Positions 1-12,300 of a stretch of DNA of 64,000 nt are shown here, piece after piece. The notes beneath the pieces were generated by a model. It did not search any database. It saw nothing but the letters and a program-made list of their open reading frames with translations, and was not told the DNA's origin. Made by a program: the position numbers and the translations under genes. Position 1 is the stretch's first letter, and every line of letters starts with the position of its first letter. The DNA is from Galbula dea (lineage: Eukaryota; Chordata; Aves; Piciformes; Galbulidae), in contig VWZX01002691.1 in assembly GCA_013399015.1 (NCBI GenBank), forward strand, positions 459,878 through 523,877. The letters run 5' to 3'.

Positions 1-3000
1 CAGAGAGATTTCATTCCAAAATAACTATGGCTAATTTGAGAATACATAACAATAAACAATTACACAGATGAGCAGTACTCTTAAATAAGGCTGGTGTAAC
101 GGCATGACAAGCTGTGGGCCTTTCAAAAAAGTACCAGCACTATCTGGTCTTGCAAAAAGAACAAGAACAGAAACAAATGACCTTCTTATCCTTAACCAGA
201 AATATTGTTAGTGTCCAAGAGCTCTTCAGCTGTCAAACACTAGTGGAAAGATGGCACTTTGAAGTTTACCATCAAGTAAATAGAAAAAAATGGGGGGAAT
301 ATAGACACTGAGCGTAGCCACGGCCACTCTCCTGCATGCTAACCAGGTCATATAAATGCAAGTTGCTTCAAAGCAGCAGACTAAATCCCCACTTCCAATG
401 TTGCATTAAACAATTAACCAGTGCTTTTGCTACTCTTCATTGTCTGCCAAGTGCAAGCAGGCTCTCCATCTCTGTCCCAACACAGTCCCATAAACCATGC
501 TAAGGTATGTTTCTACAAAATGTGAGAGCTGAGCCAGGAAAGACCCTGTATTTTGATCCTGGGATCAAATGCTAAAACCCATTCAGACACTGTTTATTAA
601 GTGTAAAACAGATCTATCAAAAGCAAAGTAATAAAGCAACAGCCTGCCTCCACAGACATTCAATTATTTCTAAAATTCACAATTTGTCTTCTTCAGAAAT
701 AAGAAATTCTCACCAAAAGCATTAGCAATGTTCTTTAGAAAAGTAATGTTTCCTGATACCTAGGAGGCTGAAAATTATGTAAATATTAGTTTAGAATAGC
801 TAACTCCTCTTTAAGGAATATATTCTCTATTTCTTACAAATCTATACAAGAATTGAAGGGGTAATAGAATTAATTGTATTTGCTTAGAAGTGATGAAAAA
901 AGCATCTTTACTTTTGGCATTAAATTGTTTAATCATCAACATATAGTTCTAGGACTGTGCTTAGGCGGCTGCTTTCTAGATGCTTTTATGCTGTTGGTAC
1001 AACCTAGAAGACTTGAAATGAACTGACAAAATAAGCCAATTAAACTGATTACTTAAAACTGCAATGTAACTGTTTATCCTCCCCTGAAACACACAGCAAT
1101 TCAGAAAATCTACATTCCTGAATTTCAGAAAAAATACTGTTCTGTAATTAGCCATATAAAGAGTGAGGCATAGCTCTTGTCTTTTTTTCTTTCTTTTTGA
1201 TTTTTAAGTTTGATTCTGGACTCTCTGTCCATCACACATGGATACATCTGTGTTGGTCTCACAACAGAAAAGCTAGGTAAGAAGAAAGAAATTCTGCATG
1301 AACACTCTATATTCAGGAATAACACATTTGATCTGTAAACAGCAATTCTCAACTTACTAAGGTAAGCATAGGCATAGAAGTATCTTCTGTTTCATAAATG
1401 CCTTGATGGAGTTTGAGGATAATCTCCTGCTACACTCTGGATCAGCCCCAGCATCCCTGTGCCAGGCTGACCTAAGGCAAGTCCACATCACACAGCCAAG
1501 TGCTGGAGGATCTGCAGATTCCCTGGGAACATGAAGGGTTCAGAACTCACTGAAGACAGAAACTGGTTCCAGTTTGTCCCCCAATGGACAAAGCACTACC
1601 CAGGGAATGAAGCTGCACAACAGACCTTAAGGAGCCATAAAACAAGACAGGAGGAAGACTATGTATCTTGAAAAGCACAAGGTTATGCACATCTGACATC
1701 GCAGAATTATTTCAGCATGCAATGCTTACCTGTGTTGCTATGAGATCACCAAGTGACTCTCCAGTTCAACACAGGCAAAGAAACAGAGGTAATTAAAAGC
1801 AACCAAAATAAATAATTGTGTTAATTACAACACTGGCAGTTTAGCAACATGATCTGACCTATTTGTAGCTGTATTTAATGAATTGGTAAGAGGTAGTCTT
1901 AGGAGCACCTGAAGGTGTCACAATACCAGGTTTTTACTTATGGCAAAAGCCAAAGGCTGGTCTCCTTCCCAGGGAGAAAGCTCTGTTCTAGGAGGGCCTG
2001 ATCAGAGAGCATTTGTCAGAGCGACTGCATGCAACACCACGAGCCCCATTAGAGCAGAGAAAGCTGTGCTGACACTGAAACATGAGCTGTACCCCCAGGG
2101 AACCCAGGAGTAATTTATTTGGTATTCCTGAAAGTGCAGGTTTGGTACCAAGTACCATGAGAAGTTACTTAGAAAAAAAAAAAGAATAGTAATTTGGATT
2201 TGCACCAAGATATTCCCTCAGCAACACCCAGACCCTGCGCTGTTCAGAAATAATGCACTGCCATAGGAGGAGAGATCGAAGATAAGCACAGAAAACAGCT
2301 TGTTCTTCCAATTTGGATGAAACTACTCATTGATTTTGGAGACTCCCCTCATGGCACACTGAGACAAAAACAGAAGGGAAAATACATGTCCTGAGCACAG
2401 TAAGATCAGACGTGCCATGCTTGATATATTTACCTAGGTAGTAATTTTGCTCCATATGTAAGATACTGACTCGAACAAAAAAGAAAATGCAGAAAGCAAA
2501 GCCACCTAAGCACAGAAGTAAGAACAAAAATGAAATAATGTGGTTTTTTTTATAAAATGCCTTGGGAGTTTTTATTTATCTTTTTGGAACTTGCTGAAGA
2601 AAGAAAAAAAATAGAGCAGAAATAAAAGATTACTATTTTAGAGGGTCTTGAACAGAATTCACTACACTATTTTCTCTTAAATTAGAAAGCCACTGCCACA
2701 GCTCCCAATGGACCTCCAGGGTGAGCACAGGAGAATGCACACCATGGGATGTGAAGGAAGAGATAAGCTTTTAAATGAAAAGTCATCAAGATGACCTAAA
2801 AGAGACCTCTTTGCAGCTTTCCTCTTGTGTCCCTGGGGAAGCTGGTTTTCACCGAGCCAGTTCTGCATCTGGTGGATCTTATGTATCTCACAGCTTGGGG
2901 ACCTAAACACAGCCTCAGAGGACAAACTCTTACCATCTCCTAACATCACGTAACTCAAGTAACAAGGAGAAATCCAGCAATCTCACCCCCAAAAAACAAA

Positions 3001-6000
3001 CTACCTTTTCAGAGGAAAGGGGATTGGTAGACTACCAGGAATGACCATCAGACCTGGGAGAGAACAATAACTGAAAAAAACCAGTAATATAAAGAGGTTT
3101 TATATGATCTTACTATGAGTGGTAGAACATATGATTATTAAAACAATGTCTGAAAATTCAGAAAGAATCTCACCTGGATTAAATCTCTATGTATTTGTGT
3201 GGTCTTCAAAAAAAGTCATTAACTCTTGGTTACTGAAAAACAACAGAATTCTACCTTTCTGGCTCAACTTCACAATAAAACATCAGTAAGAGTCGATCAG
3301 ATCAGCAAGCATTGCTATAAATAAAACCTGACACACTGCAAAGGAAAACAGGTACGGCAAACAGAGAAAACTTACTGCTTGTTAGTCACCCTAGGTGAAA
3401 ACATAAGTAACACTTATCTGATTAAGTCCTTCTGGATTGGTATTTGCTGTGGAGCCTTATGGTACAGATATATTTAGAACACTGATAATATAAAATGTAA
3501 TTTTCTTGCTCAAACTGCATGCCAGTGGTATAACTTTGCATCTTATCTGTTTATTTTGTAGAGTAAAGGATGTTTTCACTGTTAGCACCACAAAACCAGC
3601 ATGGCTCAGAAAGATCATATTTTCTTCTAGCCTTTGGGTCACTGCTAGAGCTTGCTACGGCAACATCAACTGCAACACAACAGCTTCAGGAATATTTAGG
3701 TTTATATCTACTGGCTTCTTGCTTGAAATAAAAAGGACGGCTCCAGGCTGCCAGGTGGTCCTGGCAATTTGGTGTAGTAAAAACTACTGCAGGTTTAATC
3801 CTCAGGCCCTCCTGTGCCAAGCAGGTCCTTGAAGTGGGTTTTCTGTAAGCAAGCTTCCTAATACCTGGCTGCTGATTACTTCGGTTAGGGATGGTCTATC
3901 ACACTTTATTGACTGAGCTGTTCCACTTTGCCACAGAAACACAGAGAGGGAGAAGCAGAACAACTCACAGACCAATGTTAAAACTTATGCACAGGGGAAT
4001 CATCTTTAACAGAAATAAGATATTGGAGAACGCAGAACCGAACCCTAAAACAGCAGAGTCTGCCTACTGCACCTCTGCAAGTACCTTGGGCCCAGCCTAC
4101 ACCAAGTTCTTCATTCATTTGTGAAAAACTACCTGCTTTAATGATGCTTTCTGTCTAAAAAAGCAACAACAACAATAAATATACCAGGGTTGTATCATTT
4201 TTTGACTCCCAGAGAAAGCTTAATAACTCACATTTTAGCACTGAAACCGTTGGAGGAGGTAGACAACTCTCCTCCATACGACACATCCTAAGAAACACAC
4301 AAAACACAGCTTAACATGGAAACATCAGGGTCAGCAGTAAGAAATTCTATTTTTTGTCCCACAGACACACTCTCAGTCTGGAAGCTATAGTAAGAACAAA
4401 GGAAGATAAACAGAAAAACCATTCTCAATCCATTTTCTCTCCCATTTGTCTGATTATGACAACTACTCTACACAAATGCACAGCATCTTAGGCAGCTCGT
4501 TAGCTGGAGGATTAATGAAACCAGAAAGAGGTTCCTGGGGCGAGGGACTAAAGTGGGAAAGAGATGTTGTGTGTCTGTGCCATCGCAGCTTGGCCCTGCC
4601 ACACAATCTCTGTGACTCACTCCTTGGCATGGGTTATGTCCCTGGCTCATCACTGGCACTCTCATGCTGAAACTATGACAACAATACACTATTCCCAGCA
4701 TCACTTATTTAATGATAAGCAGCCTGCCTCACTGGGCAACTAACAGCCCTAGAAACATTAAGAGAATTAGTATGTTAATAAGGGTTGTAATTTCCATTAG
4801 CTGAAAATGCAGCTACTTTTAAAATATGCTTAGATCACAATTTTAGCTGGAAACACTGAGTTTAAAACTTTTCCCATTCCCAGCTTCTAATGCAGGAGCT
4901 ACCTTAATCAACTAGGGAAAAGAAAAATTTCTAAAGACCCCTCAAGTCTCTTAGAAACAGCATTAAAGTGTGGAAGCTGTCAATTTTCATGGAAATCACA
5001 ATGCCAGAGCAACACAAAAAGCTGCAGTATACAGAACACAGACTTTGCCAAAAAATCAAGTGTTTGCTAATTCTAACAGAGTAGCTGAAGGCCAGACACA
5101 GTGGAATACTTGTTAAGGCACTGAATTGTGATTCAGGAGAAGTAAGGTACTTCCCTAATTCTACCACAGACCTCCTGGCTGCTTTTGGAGCAGGTTGTGT
5201 AAATGTGTTCATACTTTTGCCTATATAAATAAAATCGAGTGTCCTAGGTGTATTTCTTTAACCCAAAAATAATATTGCCAGAAAGCCTCTATAAATGCTT
5301 GCAAGTTAATTCAAGTTTGTGACAACAGGAGCCTTAAATATTTACACCACCACAGATGTTTACAAATAAATACATGCGTTCAAGGAAAACCTCATTCCTT
5401 TGAAGGAAAAAAAACAAACATCCCTTCAGTCTGGCCATAAACTTGCACCATGATCTAAATTACTCAGCAAAAGGCAATATGCCACTTCTCTAGCAAAATA
5501 AATATTTAAGAAGTTTTTCCTTCATAGTCAGCATCATCTAACAGAGCACCCATAAGAGTGCTCTAAGTTGTAATTAACCTACCTCCTCTCCAACTTTATC
5601 TAGTGCAACATCCTGAATTTCACTGTAATTGTTTCAGCTTGCCCAGAGGTGGTAGTGAGTAAAATATGTCCCATCAAAACACAGTACTAGCTCCTGCAGA
5701 GTAGTAAAGTGCTTTCATAAAGACAAGCAATTTGACTATGATGTAAACTTACAGGAGCAAAACCCAGAGAAAAATGAATCTGGAATTACATAAAGAACAA
5801 ATATGACAAGCAACAGTAGGAAAGGGAAAGTTTATGTAACATTACCAGGAGTGGCCAGCAAGATGAAAGAAATACAGAAGATACCAATGGGAAAGAAAAT
5901 GAGAGATGATTGGGAGATTGAGAGTGAAAACAAATCCCCTATGTTCTAGGAAGCCCAGACATGGAAGAGACTTTAAGAAGCCATCGATTCCCTCCTCTAC

Positions 6001-9000
6001 TCTGGTACAATTCTAACAGAATTCTGAAACAAATGAAAAGAGAAAAAAAACCTGAAAAGTACGACAGGAGAAATGGGAAATTGGAATTGAGAGAAAACAG
6101 CTGTCAGGATTCAATTGCATTGTGTTTATCCCACTATTTAGCTTATTCTTAAAATTTGCTTGCTTCTCTTCAGCAATCCTGAGACATTAGACAACTGAAA
6201 ATACAAATATCTTGCAGTGTATTAGCTCAACAGTTATATTCATGGAGAGGTGTAAAACACAGTAAAGATTGCCTTATTTCATTTTATGCACTAGCAAGCA
6301 CAATCATTCTGTTACTGTTACCAGAGTTTTATTTACTGTGAAGTATCTCTGCTGACACACAAAGAACTACTTTGGGCCCAAACTACTTCTGAGAAGAAGA
6401 TAGTGTTAAAGTTGCCTGCAATGCCAGAAAAAATGTATTACAGAGAAGCTCATTGTCTCAGGTGTACACGTGAGGAGCGCTGACTAAATTCTGCAGCAGC
6501 AGTGCACATACAAATGGGGACAAAACATGAAAGATAATGCCAAAAGCACAAGTATCAGCCTTGCAACTGGCCAAGGCAGCAATCTTCAAAGCTGGTACCA
6601 CACTGATACTCTTACATTTCTAACTGCAGACATCATCCTTTGCCATCCAGTACTCCCCACGCTACACAAAGAAATACAAACAAGAGGAAACATATGCAAG
6701 TTCTCAGATTTCCAATTTGCATTTAAAAATTAATTACACTGTTGTTCTTTATACCTTCTAACATCTGAAGATACAACACAGTGTACCAGTGTTACACAGA
6801 CCTTCACATAGGTGTTGTATGGACAACAGTGCCCTCCAGGCTTCTCCAGACAAGGTTTACAAATAATCCTAAACAAAAAATAGTATTTTTTTTTTTAAAG
6901 TTTCACAAAGTAACCCACTTAAGTACATGGAGTAGGCACAGAAGAGTCAATCCAGCAGGTATGTCACTCCAAAGTAGGTGTGCTAATGCCTGCCTGTCTT
7001 TTTAGTATACGAGGCCCTGCGAGATAAGGAAGCTGAAGAACAGAAAACAAAAGGTCCTACTTAAAGAACAGCTCACACATCTTGTTTAACAAAGGCTTCC
7101 CCCACATTTGTCAGACTCCAGAGGACACTTTTCTGTGCTCAGACATAAAGGCATAGAGAAAGACCCAAGAAATGCTGGTTTCTACAGGAGATGGAAGCAC
7201 TTTCAGTGACAGTGGAAGACGATCTGCGCTTAGCAAGGCCCCTTACAGAGCTGAACAGAACTGATCCGCTAAGTCCTCATTTTAGGCTTGAGCCTGCAAT
7301 GTCACTTATAACCAATGTATGCCTGTGATGCTATATTACAGTAAAAAAAGGCATGCATCAAGACACTCACAGAGGCCTATCTCTGCTCTCTCTAATGAAA
7401 TAAGAGCAGATGCAGACACCACCACAGTAGATTTTAAACAAGTGTATTTCTCTCTTCTAGCACCCATTGCATGATCACAAAATAAATCCTAATTTCTGCT
7501 GCTGCTACCAATTGTCTTAAATTCACCTTCATAAGCTCACATAAATGTTACCTAAATAAAGCATTATAGACTTGGCAAAACTTTACAAAACTTGTGCTCA
7601 GCAATTACCAATAAAAAAGTTCTTGGTGCTGAAGCCTTATTTTTGAAACTGAGAAATGTAATAAACCTCTGCATCACCAGCACAAACTGTAGTTTTGCTT
7701 TTCCCGTTTGAAACAAACAAAAAAAAACCACCCCACAACAGCATCTTATTTTTAAATGTGCAATTCCCAAGAGGCCAGTCCATGAAATACAATTCATCTG
7801 TGTAAAGCACAGAGAAGAGCTACTCTACCCCGTACCAAAGGATACAATAAATTGTTCACTGTTTAACAAGGGAAACTTGTCATGCTGCTGTTAATGATTT
7901 ACATGGAGACAAAACAGCTCAGCCTAAATGTTGTTAAAAATTGTGAAGTTGCAGTCATTTTAACCATTCTTTCATAACGCCAAGCTAATCCAGTGAATAA
8001 ACTGGAAATGTCTACACAAATTCTGCCATGAAAGGAAGGTATTTCTGCCACAGTGGCCTTAAAAGCCAGGGTTTCCTGAGCACACTCCACAGATGTAGCT
8101 CACATCTGGAATCATACAGGTACCAACAAGCTGTCCTCTTGCTTCCTAGCCCTAGCAATCTCCTTATTGAGCAAATAAAATGTAGTAAAGGCCCAAACAT
8201 CCACCAGTTTTACGTATGGATATCAGCAGCTCAAGGAATTATGAACCATTTAGCGAATCGCACTGCTAACAGCGTGGACACATCCAGGCCGGGAACCTCT
8301 GACTTGCAAGAAAAGGTAACAAAAAGGAGTATTTCAAGGCTGAAACCAGCTGAAATAAAACAGGCAGTCTCTATCAGTGCACACGACAGCATTACCATCA
8401 GCCTCCACAGGAGCAAATGAGCACCTATATGCTCTGCTATACAGTATGACAAGTGCATGTTAACCTTACAATGGACTCATCTCCTTGAGCCATGTCAGGA
8501 GTGATCAAACTGAAGTTAATGCAGTTACTGTAAATTCTGTTAATGTATGTGATGTCTGAGTCTGGCCATGGACAGGTTTACACAGATGAAACTGACTACA
8601 GAGGATTCAGGAGATTTGTTCAGAAATTCCTTCAGGTTTCAGGGCTCACCTCTGAGATGAACTAACAATACACTTTCTCATTGCAAATTCAAACTCTTAG
8701 TGAATCTTTGCATGGCTAACAGTTGAGACATTTTTAATCAGCACTGCATCTGAGAAATCCTAGTTACTCATCAAGGCACATGTGTAAATTGGCATCCTAG
8801 ACCTCCTCTTCACCAGGACTTTAGAAAGCAGCTATACTGTTACACCAACTAAAAACAGAGAGGGGAGGCACATTATATCTACTGCTTTTCACAGATGGTC
8901 CGCTTTCAAGGTCACAATAAAAACAGGCTCATTTTTAACTGGAATTAAGCATTTCATTTACAAAAGAGCAACAAGCTATGTCACACTTTTCAAGCCAAAG

Positions 9001-9480
9001 AAACACTGCACACATACGGTTTCACTACTATAGCAATAGTAACAGCATTTTTTTTCCACTCATCACCTCCATTCCACTTCCTGAGTTAGGCACTACAAGA
9101 ATCCCTATCAAACACCAGCAACTAAAGAAATTAAACCTAACAAAACTACTGTAGTCCACTATCACGTACTTTAAAACTGTCTTGTACTTAGCTGAAAACG
9201 AATTCATAACAAACACATTAGAACTGAAAACAAACAAAAAAAAATGCTGAAGCAATCACAGCCTTTTTCAGTCCATGCAGGCAGTGTGAAGTAGAGCAGT
9301 AAATTGCATTGAGCAGACAGCACAGCTCTTAAAACTTGTCCAGCTTCTGCTCTGACAAAAGAGATCACTTAGGACTTCATCTTGCCGCTGCTCTACTCTT
9401 TTAATTAACGGACTAGTATAATCACTGCTGGCATAGTCTGTGTTTGCTTCTTCTCTGGAAAAACCCCAAACCCACCTGTG
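1..9480. other. AT-rich non-coding stretch, no gene recognised
   Basis: About 9.5 kb of AT-rich sequence left of the CpG island. Both strands were read. Open frames are short (longest about 130 codons, at 8028-8420 on the plus strand) and none resembles a protein family I know or is bounded by convincing splice sites. No CR1 tail, LTR or tRNA-like sequence was noticed here. Short homopolymers occur, for example a T-run at 6888-6896. Because minus-strand splice donors lie in the island to its right, the stretch could be the first intron of a leftward gene; that is inference from position only. Confidence 0.6.
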
Positions 9481-10342
9481 GCTTACACTAGGGCTCATCG
9501 CTATTTGGCATTACTCCTGCGAGGGCGGTGCCCACCACGGAAGGCAAGGGGCACAGGGAGCAGCGGCCGGCAGCCGCCCAGCGCCTGGCCCAGGCCCGCC
9601 CGGCACCACGATGACCCACCCAGCTCTGGCAATTTTTGGCATTTTTAATTCGACGTTGGCAGTGTTTTGGCTTCCTCTGCTGCGGCTGTGCGGTACGGCC
9701 GGGACAACTGAATAAACTTTCCAAAGGCTTCTGGCAGCTGCGTATTGGCATACAGGCAGCCGGGCACACAAGCGAGAACCGGCGACCACGGGCTTCTCCG
9801 GAGCCGTCCGCTGGCGGATCCGCCCCGAGACCCGCAGTACCCCCGGGCCTCGCCCCACCGTGGTCACGGCTCCGGACCGCTGCGGCCGGGGACGTGACGG
9901 GAGCTGCAGGTGACGGCTGCTTGACACCCCACAAGACGGCTGGCCGGAGGCGCCTGGCCAGCCCAAATAATCCCCTACAAGAGAAGCACCCCCAAACAAA
10001 CCCCGCTCTCCAACCTCTCCGGTCTTGCAGACGGAGGAGCAACGACGGCAAGGGGGTCGGGGCGCCTCTTCCAACGAGGAAAGACGAAGCATACACCTTT
10101 TGCCCCTCCTGCCCCTTCCGCACCCCAGCTCACCCTGCCGACCGCTGCCCCCTCTACCGCGCCAGCGCTCCCGGGGCAGGCTGCATCCCGCACGGCGCAG
10201 CGCCGACACCTGCGCGCCGGCTCCGACCCCTAGAGAAGGACGGAGACAGGGAAGGCACCGAGGCCCGCTGGCCAGCGCGGCTCCTGCAGCTGCCCGTAGC
10301 CGCTCCTGCCCACAGAGGCGTCCCGGGTCGCAGCGGGTGGCT

Positions 10343-10348
10343 TACCCG
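10343..10348 (-). other. Candidate splice donor, minus strand
   Basis: Read on the minus strand the sequence is CAGCGG followed by GTAAGCC, a good donor (GTAAG) within the CpG island. It could end a first exon of a leftward gene whose intron would extend through the AT-rich left part of the window. Evidence is motif only; three competing donors are present (here, 10405 and 10707). Confidence 0.25.
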
Positions 10349-10401
10349 CTGGGAGGCTTGCTGGCCCCAGGGCGTACGAGGGTCTCCATTGCTGGGCCTC
10401 C

Positions 10402-10410
10402 CTCACCTCT
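10402..10410 (-). other. Candidate splice donor, minus strand
   Basis: On the minus strand the sequence reads AAGAG followed by GTGAGG, matching the vertebrate donor consensus (AG then GTRAG). It lies in the CpG island downstream (in minus orientation) of GC boxes at 10.92 and 10.55 kb, a suitable distance for a first exon. Motif evidence only. Confidence 0.3.
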
Positions 10411-10550
10411 TCTCAAGGGACGGGCTGGGCCGGGGCGGACACAGTCCCGCAGAGGGAAAGTAGCAAAGGTCGGCGGCTGAGGGGAACCGAGAGGGAGGGA
10501 AAAGAGGAGTCGAGTGAAAGCTAGCCTCGCCCTCTCTCTCACCCCCACCT

Positions 10551-10581
10551 CCCCCGCCCGGCCCCGCACCCCGCCCCGCAT
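10551..10581. promoter_or_regulatory. GC-box cluster
   Basis: C-rich on the plus strand with repeated CCCCGCCC-type cores, i.e. GGGCGGGG on the minus strand, which are Sp1/KLF-type sites. It lies in the CpG-island core upstream, in minus orientation, of the minus-strand donors. Confidence 0.5.
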
Positions 10582-10703
10582 CGCCGCCGGGGGCCACTGC
10601 CCAGGGCACCGCCGCCGCACCGCCCCCTGCTTCCCAGCCCGGCTGCAGACGGGGATGCACCGCCGAGGCAGGACTCGGCGGGCCATCGCCGCTCCCCGCC
10701 ACC

Positions 10704-10710
10704 CTTACCG
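10704..10710 (-). other. Candidate splice donor beside the assembly gap, minus strand
   Basis: Minus strand reads GACCCG followed by GTAAGG, a good donor. It is only about 20 bases from the N gap, so any first exon ending here would cross the gap and may be misassembled. Confidence 0.3.
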
Positions 10711-10717
10711 GGTCAGC

Positions 10718-10752
10718 AGGGAAGCAACGNNNNNNNNNNNAGGGAAGCAACG
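10718..10752. other. 11-N assembly gap with identical 12-base flanks
   Basis: Bases 10730-10740 are N. The 12 bases before the gap (10718-10729) and the 12 after it (10741-10752) are identical: AGGGAAGCAACG. The simplest reading is that two contig ends overlap by at least these 12 bases and were joined by a placeholder gap rather than merged. The true sequence may then contain a single copy and no gap. It affects every frame reported across this point. Confidence 0.85.
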
Positions 10753-10921
10753 CTGCGGATATTGACAGCTCAGTTGCGCCTGCCGAGGAAGGGGCTGCCA
10801 GGCCCCGCGGCCTGGCACAGCGGAGAGGGGAGCGGGCTGCGGCTCCCGGGGGCGAGAGACTCGGTTCCGCTCGGCACGGCTGTCCCCTGGCCGTTCGGCG
10901 GCCCGGGCAGCCCGGGAGTGC

Positions 10922-10935
10922 GGGCGGGGGCGGGG
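10922..10935 (+). promoter_or_regulatory. GC boxes
   Basis: Two overlapping GGGCGGGG-type cores, Sp1/KLF binding motifs, in the densest part of the CpG island. They could serve transcription in either direction. Confidence 0.5.
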
Positions 10936-11420
10936 ACAGAGACGCTGCTGCCCGTTTCCATGTGACTGGCCGGGACAAATGCAAACACGGCGGCTGCCCT
11001 CACGGGCACTGCCAGCGCGGCCGCCCCCGCACCCCTTCCCGGAGGAGCAGAGGAGGGGATGGGGAAACCCGTGGCAGGGAGAAGCGGCAGACCCCACCGC
11101 CAGCACCAGGGCAGAAAAGCCTTTTCTGCAATAAACTTGGCAAAACCGAAGCTTGCCAGGCGGCTGTCGCCCAGGCTGAGCCCCGAAGGGAACGAAGACT
11201 TTTCGTGAGCCTCACGCCCTGCCTAGCCCCAGGCGTTGCCACCTACGGCTTGTGTCTCTTTACCTTTATTTTTAGAGATTTGTTTTCTTCTAGGAGGCGG
11301 CGTAAACAGCTCTTTTAAAATTAGTAGCGACTTTGGTCAAGAGGCAGGCTGAAGGGCTGAGATGAGGCTGGCATGGCAAGGCAGGCTGCCCCGGGGGGCA
11401 TAGAGCCCCGCGGTGTGAAC

Positions 11421-11790
11421 CCAGCAGCCAGGAGGGCAGTGCGGGGACCCGTGCACCATCACTCCCTCAGCCCAGGCACGGCTCGCCCCCTGAGCGCTGT
11501 GAAGGAAAGGGCTGCTTGCATAGCCTTCGCAGAAAGGCAGACGGCACGGTAACGGCTTAGTATACTCGTTCAGAAATCCTCCCCTCACTCCGCTTCCCCA
11601 GGAGAGCAACTGTTAGACTTGTGTGTGAAAGGAGAACCAAGCTGGAGGCGGGGAAGCCTGGCTTGTATAGCTGCAGTGTGTGCTTGCTCAGGGGTGTGCC
11701 CGGCCTTGGGCACCCTGGCCTCTCTTGGGTGTTTTGGGAGTTTGGCTGCTACCCTCCAACCTCCTCCATTTGCTTCACCTTGCTTTCCAG
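11421..11790 (+). other. Island shoulder between CpG island and candidate small gene
   Basis: Moderately G+C-rich sequence between the island and the candidate exon at 11791. A frame open from a Met codon at 11619 reads into that exon in phase, so part of this stretch could be 5' coding sequence or 5' UTR if the acceptor at 11790 is not used. The conceptual extension has a hydrophobic, Cys- and Ala-rich character but matches no family I know. No repeat noticed. Confidence 0.35.
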
Positions 11791-11804
11791 GCCATGGTGG
11801 GAGA

Positions 11805-12300
11805 ATGACAGAGATGGCAGACAAGTCATGCCCTCAGCCAACACAGGAGACAGGAGCAAGGAGGCTGAGCAAACTCAGGTGAGGGACTGCAAGGGGAAGG
11901 GGAGATGCTGCCTGGCTTACCTTCTCACCTGGCTCCCAGGCCCACAGGTTCTGGTTAATGGTCACTCCTATCCCCAAACCCTTCCTTACACTCAGGTCCA
12001 AGATTACATCTTCATATGTTCTACCCATTGGAAAGTGTTTTGCTCAGCTCAGTGACCAGAGTAAATGCAAGCAGCTTCTCTGCCTCCAAAAGTGAGATTT
12101 TTTTCCTCAGTAAGCAAGACTTGGCAAATCTGGGTCAGAAGCTGCATGTCAGTGATGGCATTCCTATCTGCAAGAAACCCCCATCCCAAGCAGACCGTAA
12201 ATATTGTGAAGCATTCAGACATTGGATTAATTTGCCGGTTACAGAAAGAAAAAGGATGCATTCATCCTTCCTGTACTACATGAATGGAAGATTACCATAA
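11805..12300 (+). CDS. Candidate small two-exon gene, about 87-residue product of unknown function
   Basis: Seen: an acceptor-like tract (TTGCTTTCCAG, AG ending at 11790) precedes an exon 11791-11878 that ends CTCAG and is followed by GTGAGG, a consensus donor. The next acceptor is TTTTTTTCCTCAG (ending at 12110), giving a 232-bp intron. Coding from ATG 11805 (or 11814, both with G at -3) gives 74 bases in the first exon, ending with two bases of a codon. The second exon supplies the third base and then stays open to TAA at 12298-12300, 264 bases in all, or 87 residues. The product is basic and Cys-containing, with stretches such as KQDLANLGQKLHVSDG and KYCEAFRHWINLPVTERKR. No signal peptide, transmembrane segment or known domain was recognised. 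The start could lie further upstream (Met codon at 11619). The gene sits immediately right of a CpG island and has a poly(A) signal downstream. Alternatives are a non-coding transcript, or chance. Confidence 0.42.

Larger units (their letters stand above)
9510..11420. promoter_or_regulatory. CpG island, likely promoter (possibly bidirectional)
   Basis: A sharp change from AT-rich DNA to very G+C-rich DNA with frequent CpG dinucleotides, which returns to AT-rich after about 11.4 kb. The core around 10.5-10.95 kb has GC-box (Sp1-type) sequences on both strands. Such islands mark vertebrate promoters. Long open frames on both strands here, up to 275 codons, are explained by the scarcity of stop codons in GC-rich DNA and are not annotated as genes. 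Splice-donor motifs leave the island on the minus strand and a candidate small gene follows on the plus strand, so a divergent promoter is plausible. An N gap (10730-10740) sits inside it. Confidence 0.9.

Noticed and set aside
2677..2958. Minus-strand frame of 93 codons with a Lys-rich middle, considered as an exon
   Set aside because: Acceptor- and donor-like motifs flank only part of it, phases could not be tied to another exon, and no protein was recognised.
8028..8420. 130-codon plus-strand frame
   Set aside because: No family resemblance and overlapping minus-strand frames of similar quality. A possible donor inside it has no matching acceptor context.
9488..10480. Overlapping open frames of 150-275 codons on both strands in the CpG island
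   Set aside because: GC-rich DNA has few stop codons. The frames overlap on both strands, are rich in Arg/Pro/Gly/Ala, and match no family.
10403..10984. 193-codon minus-strand frame crossing the N gap
   Set aside because: It depends on translating the N bases. If the gap is an artefact the frame changes. The composition is that of a CpG island.
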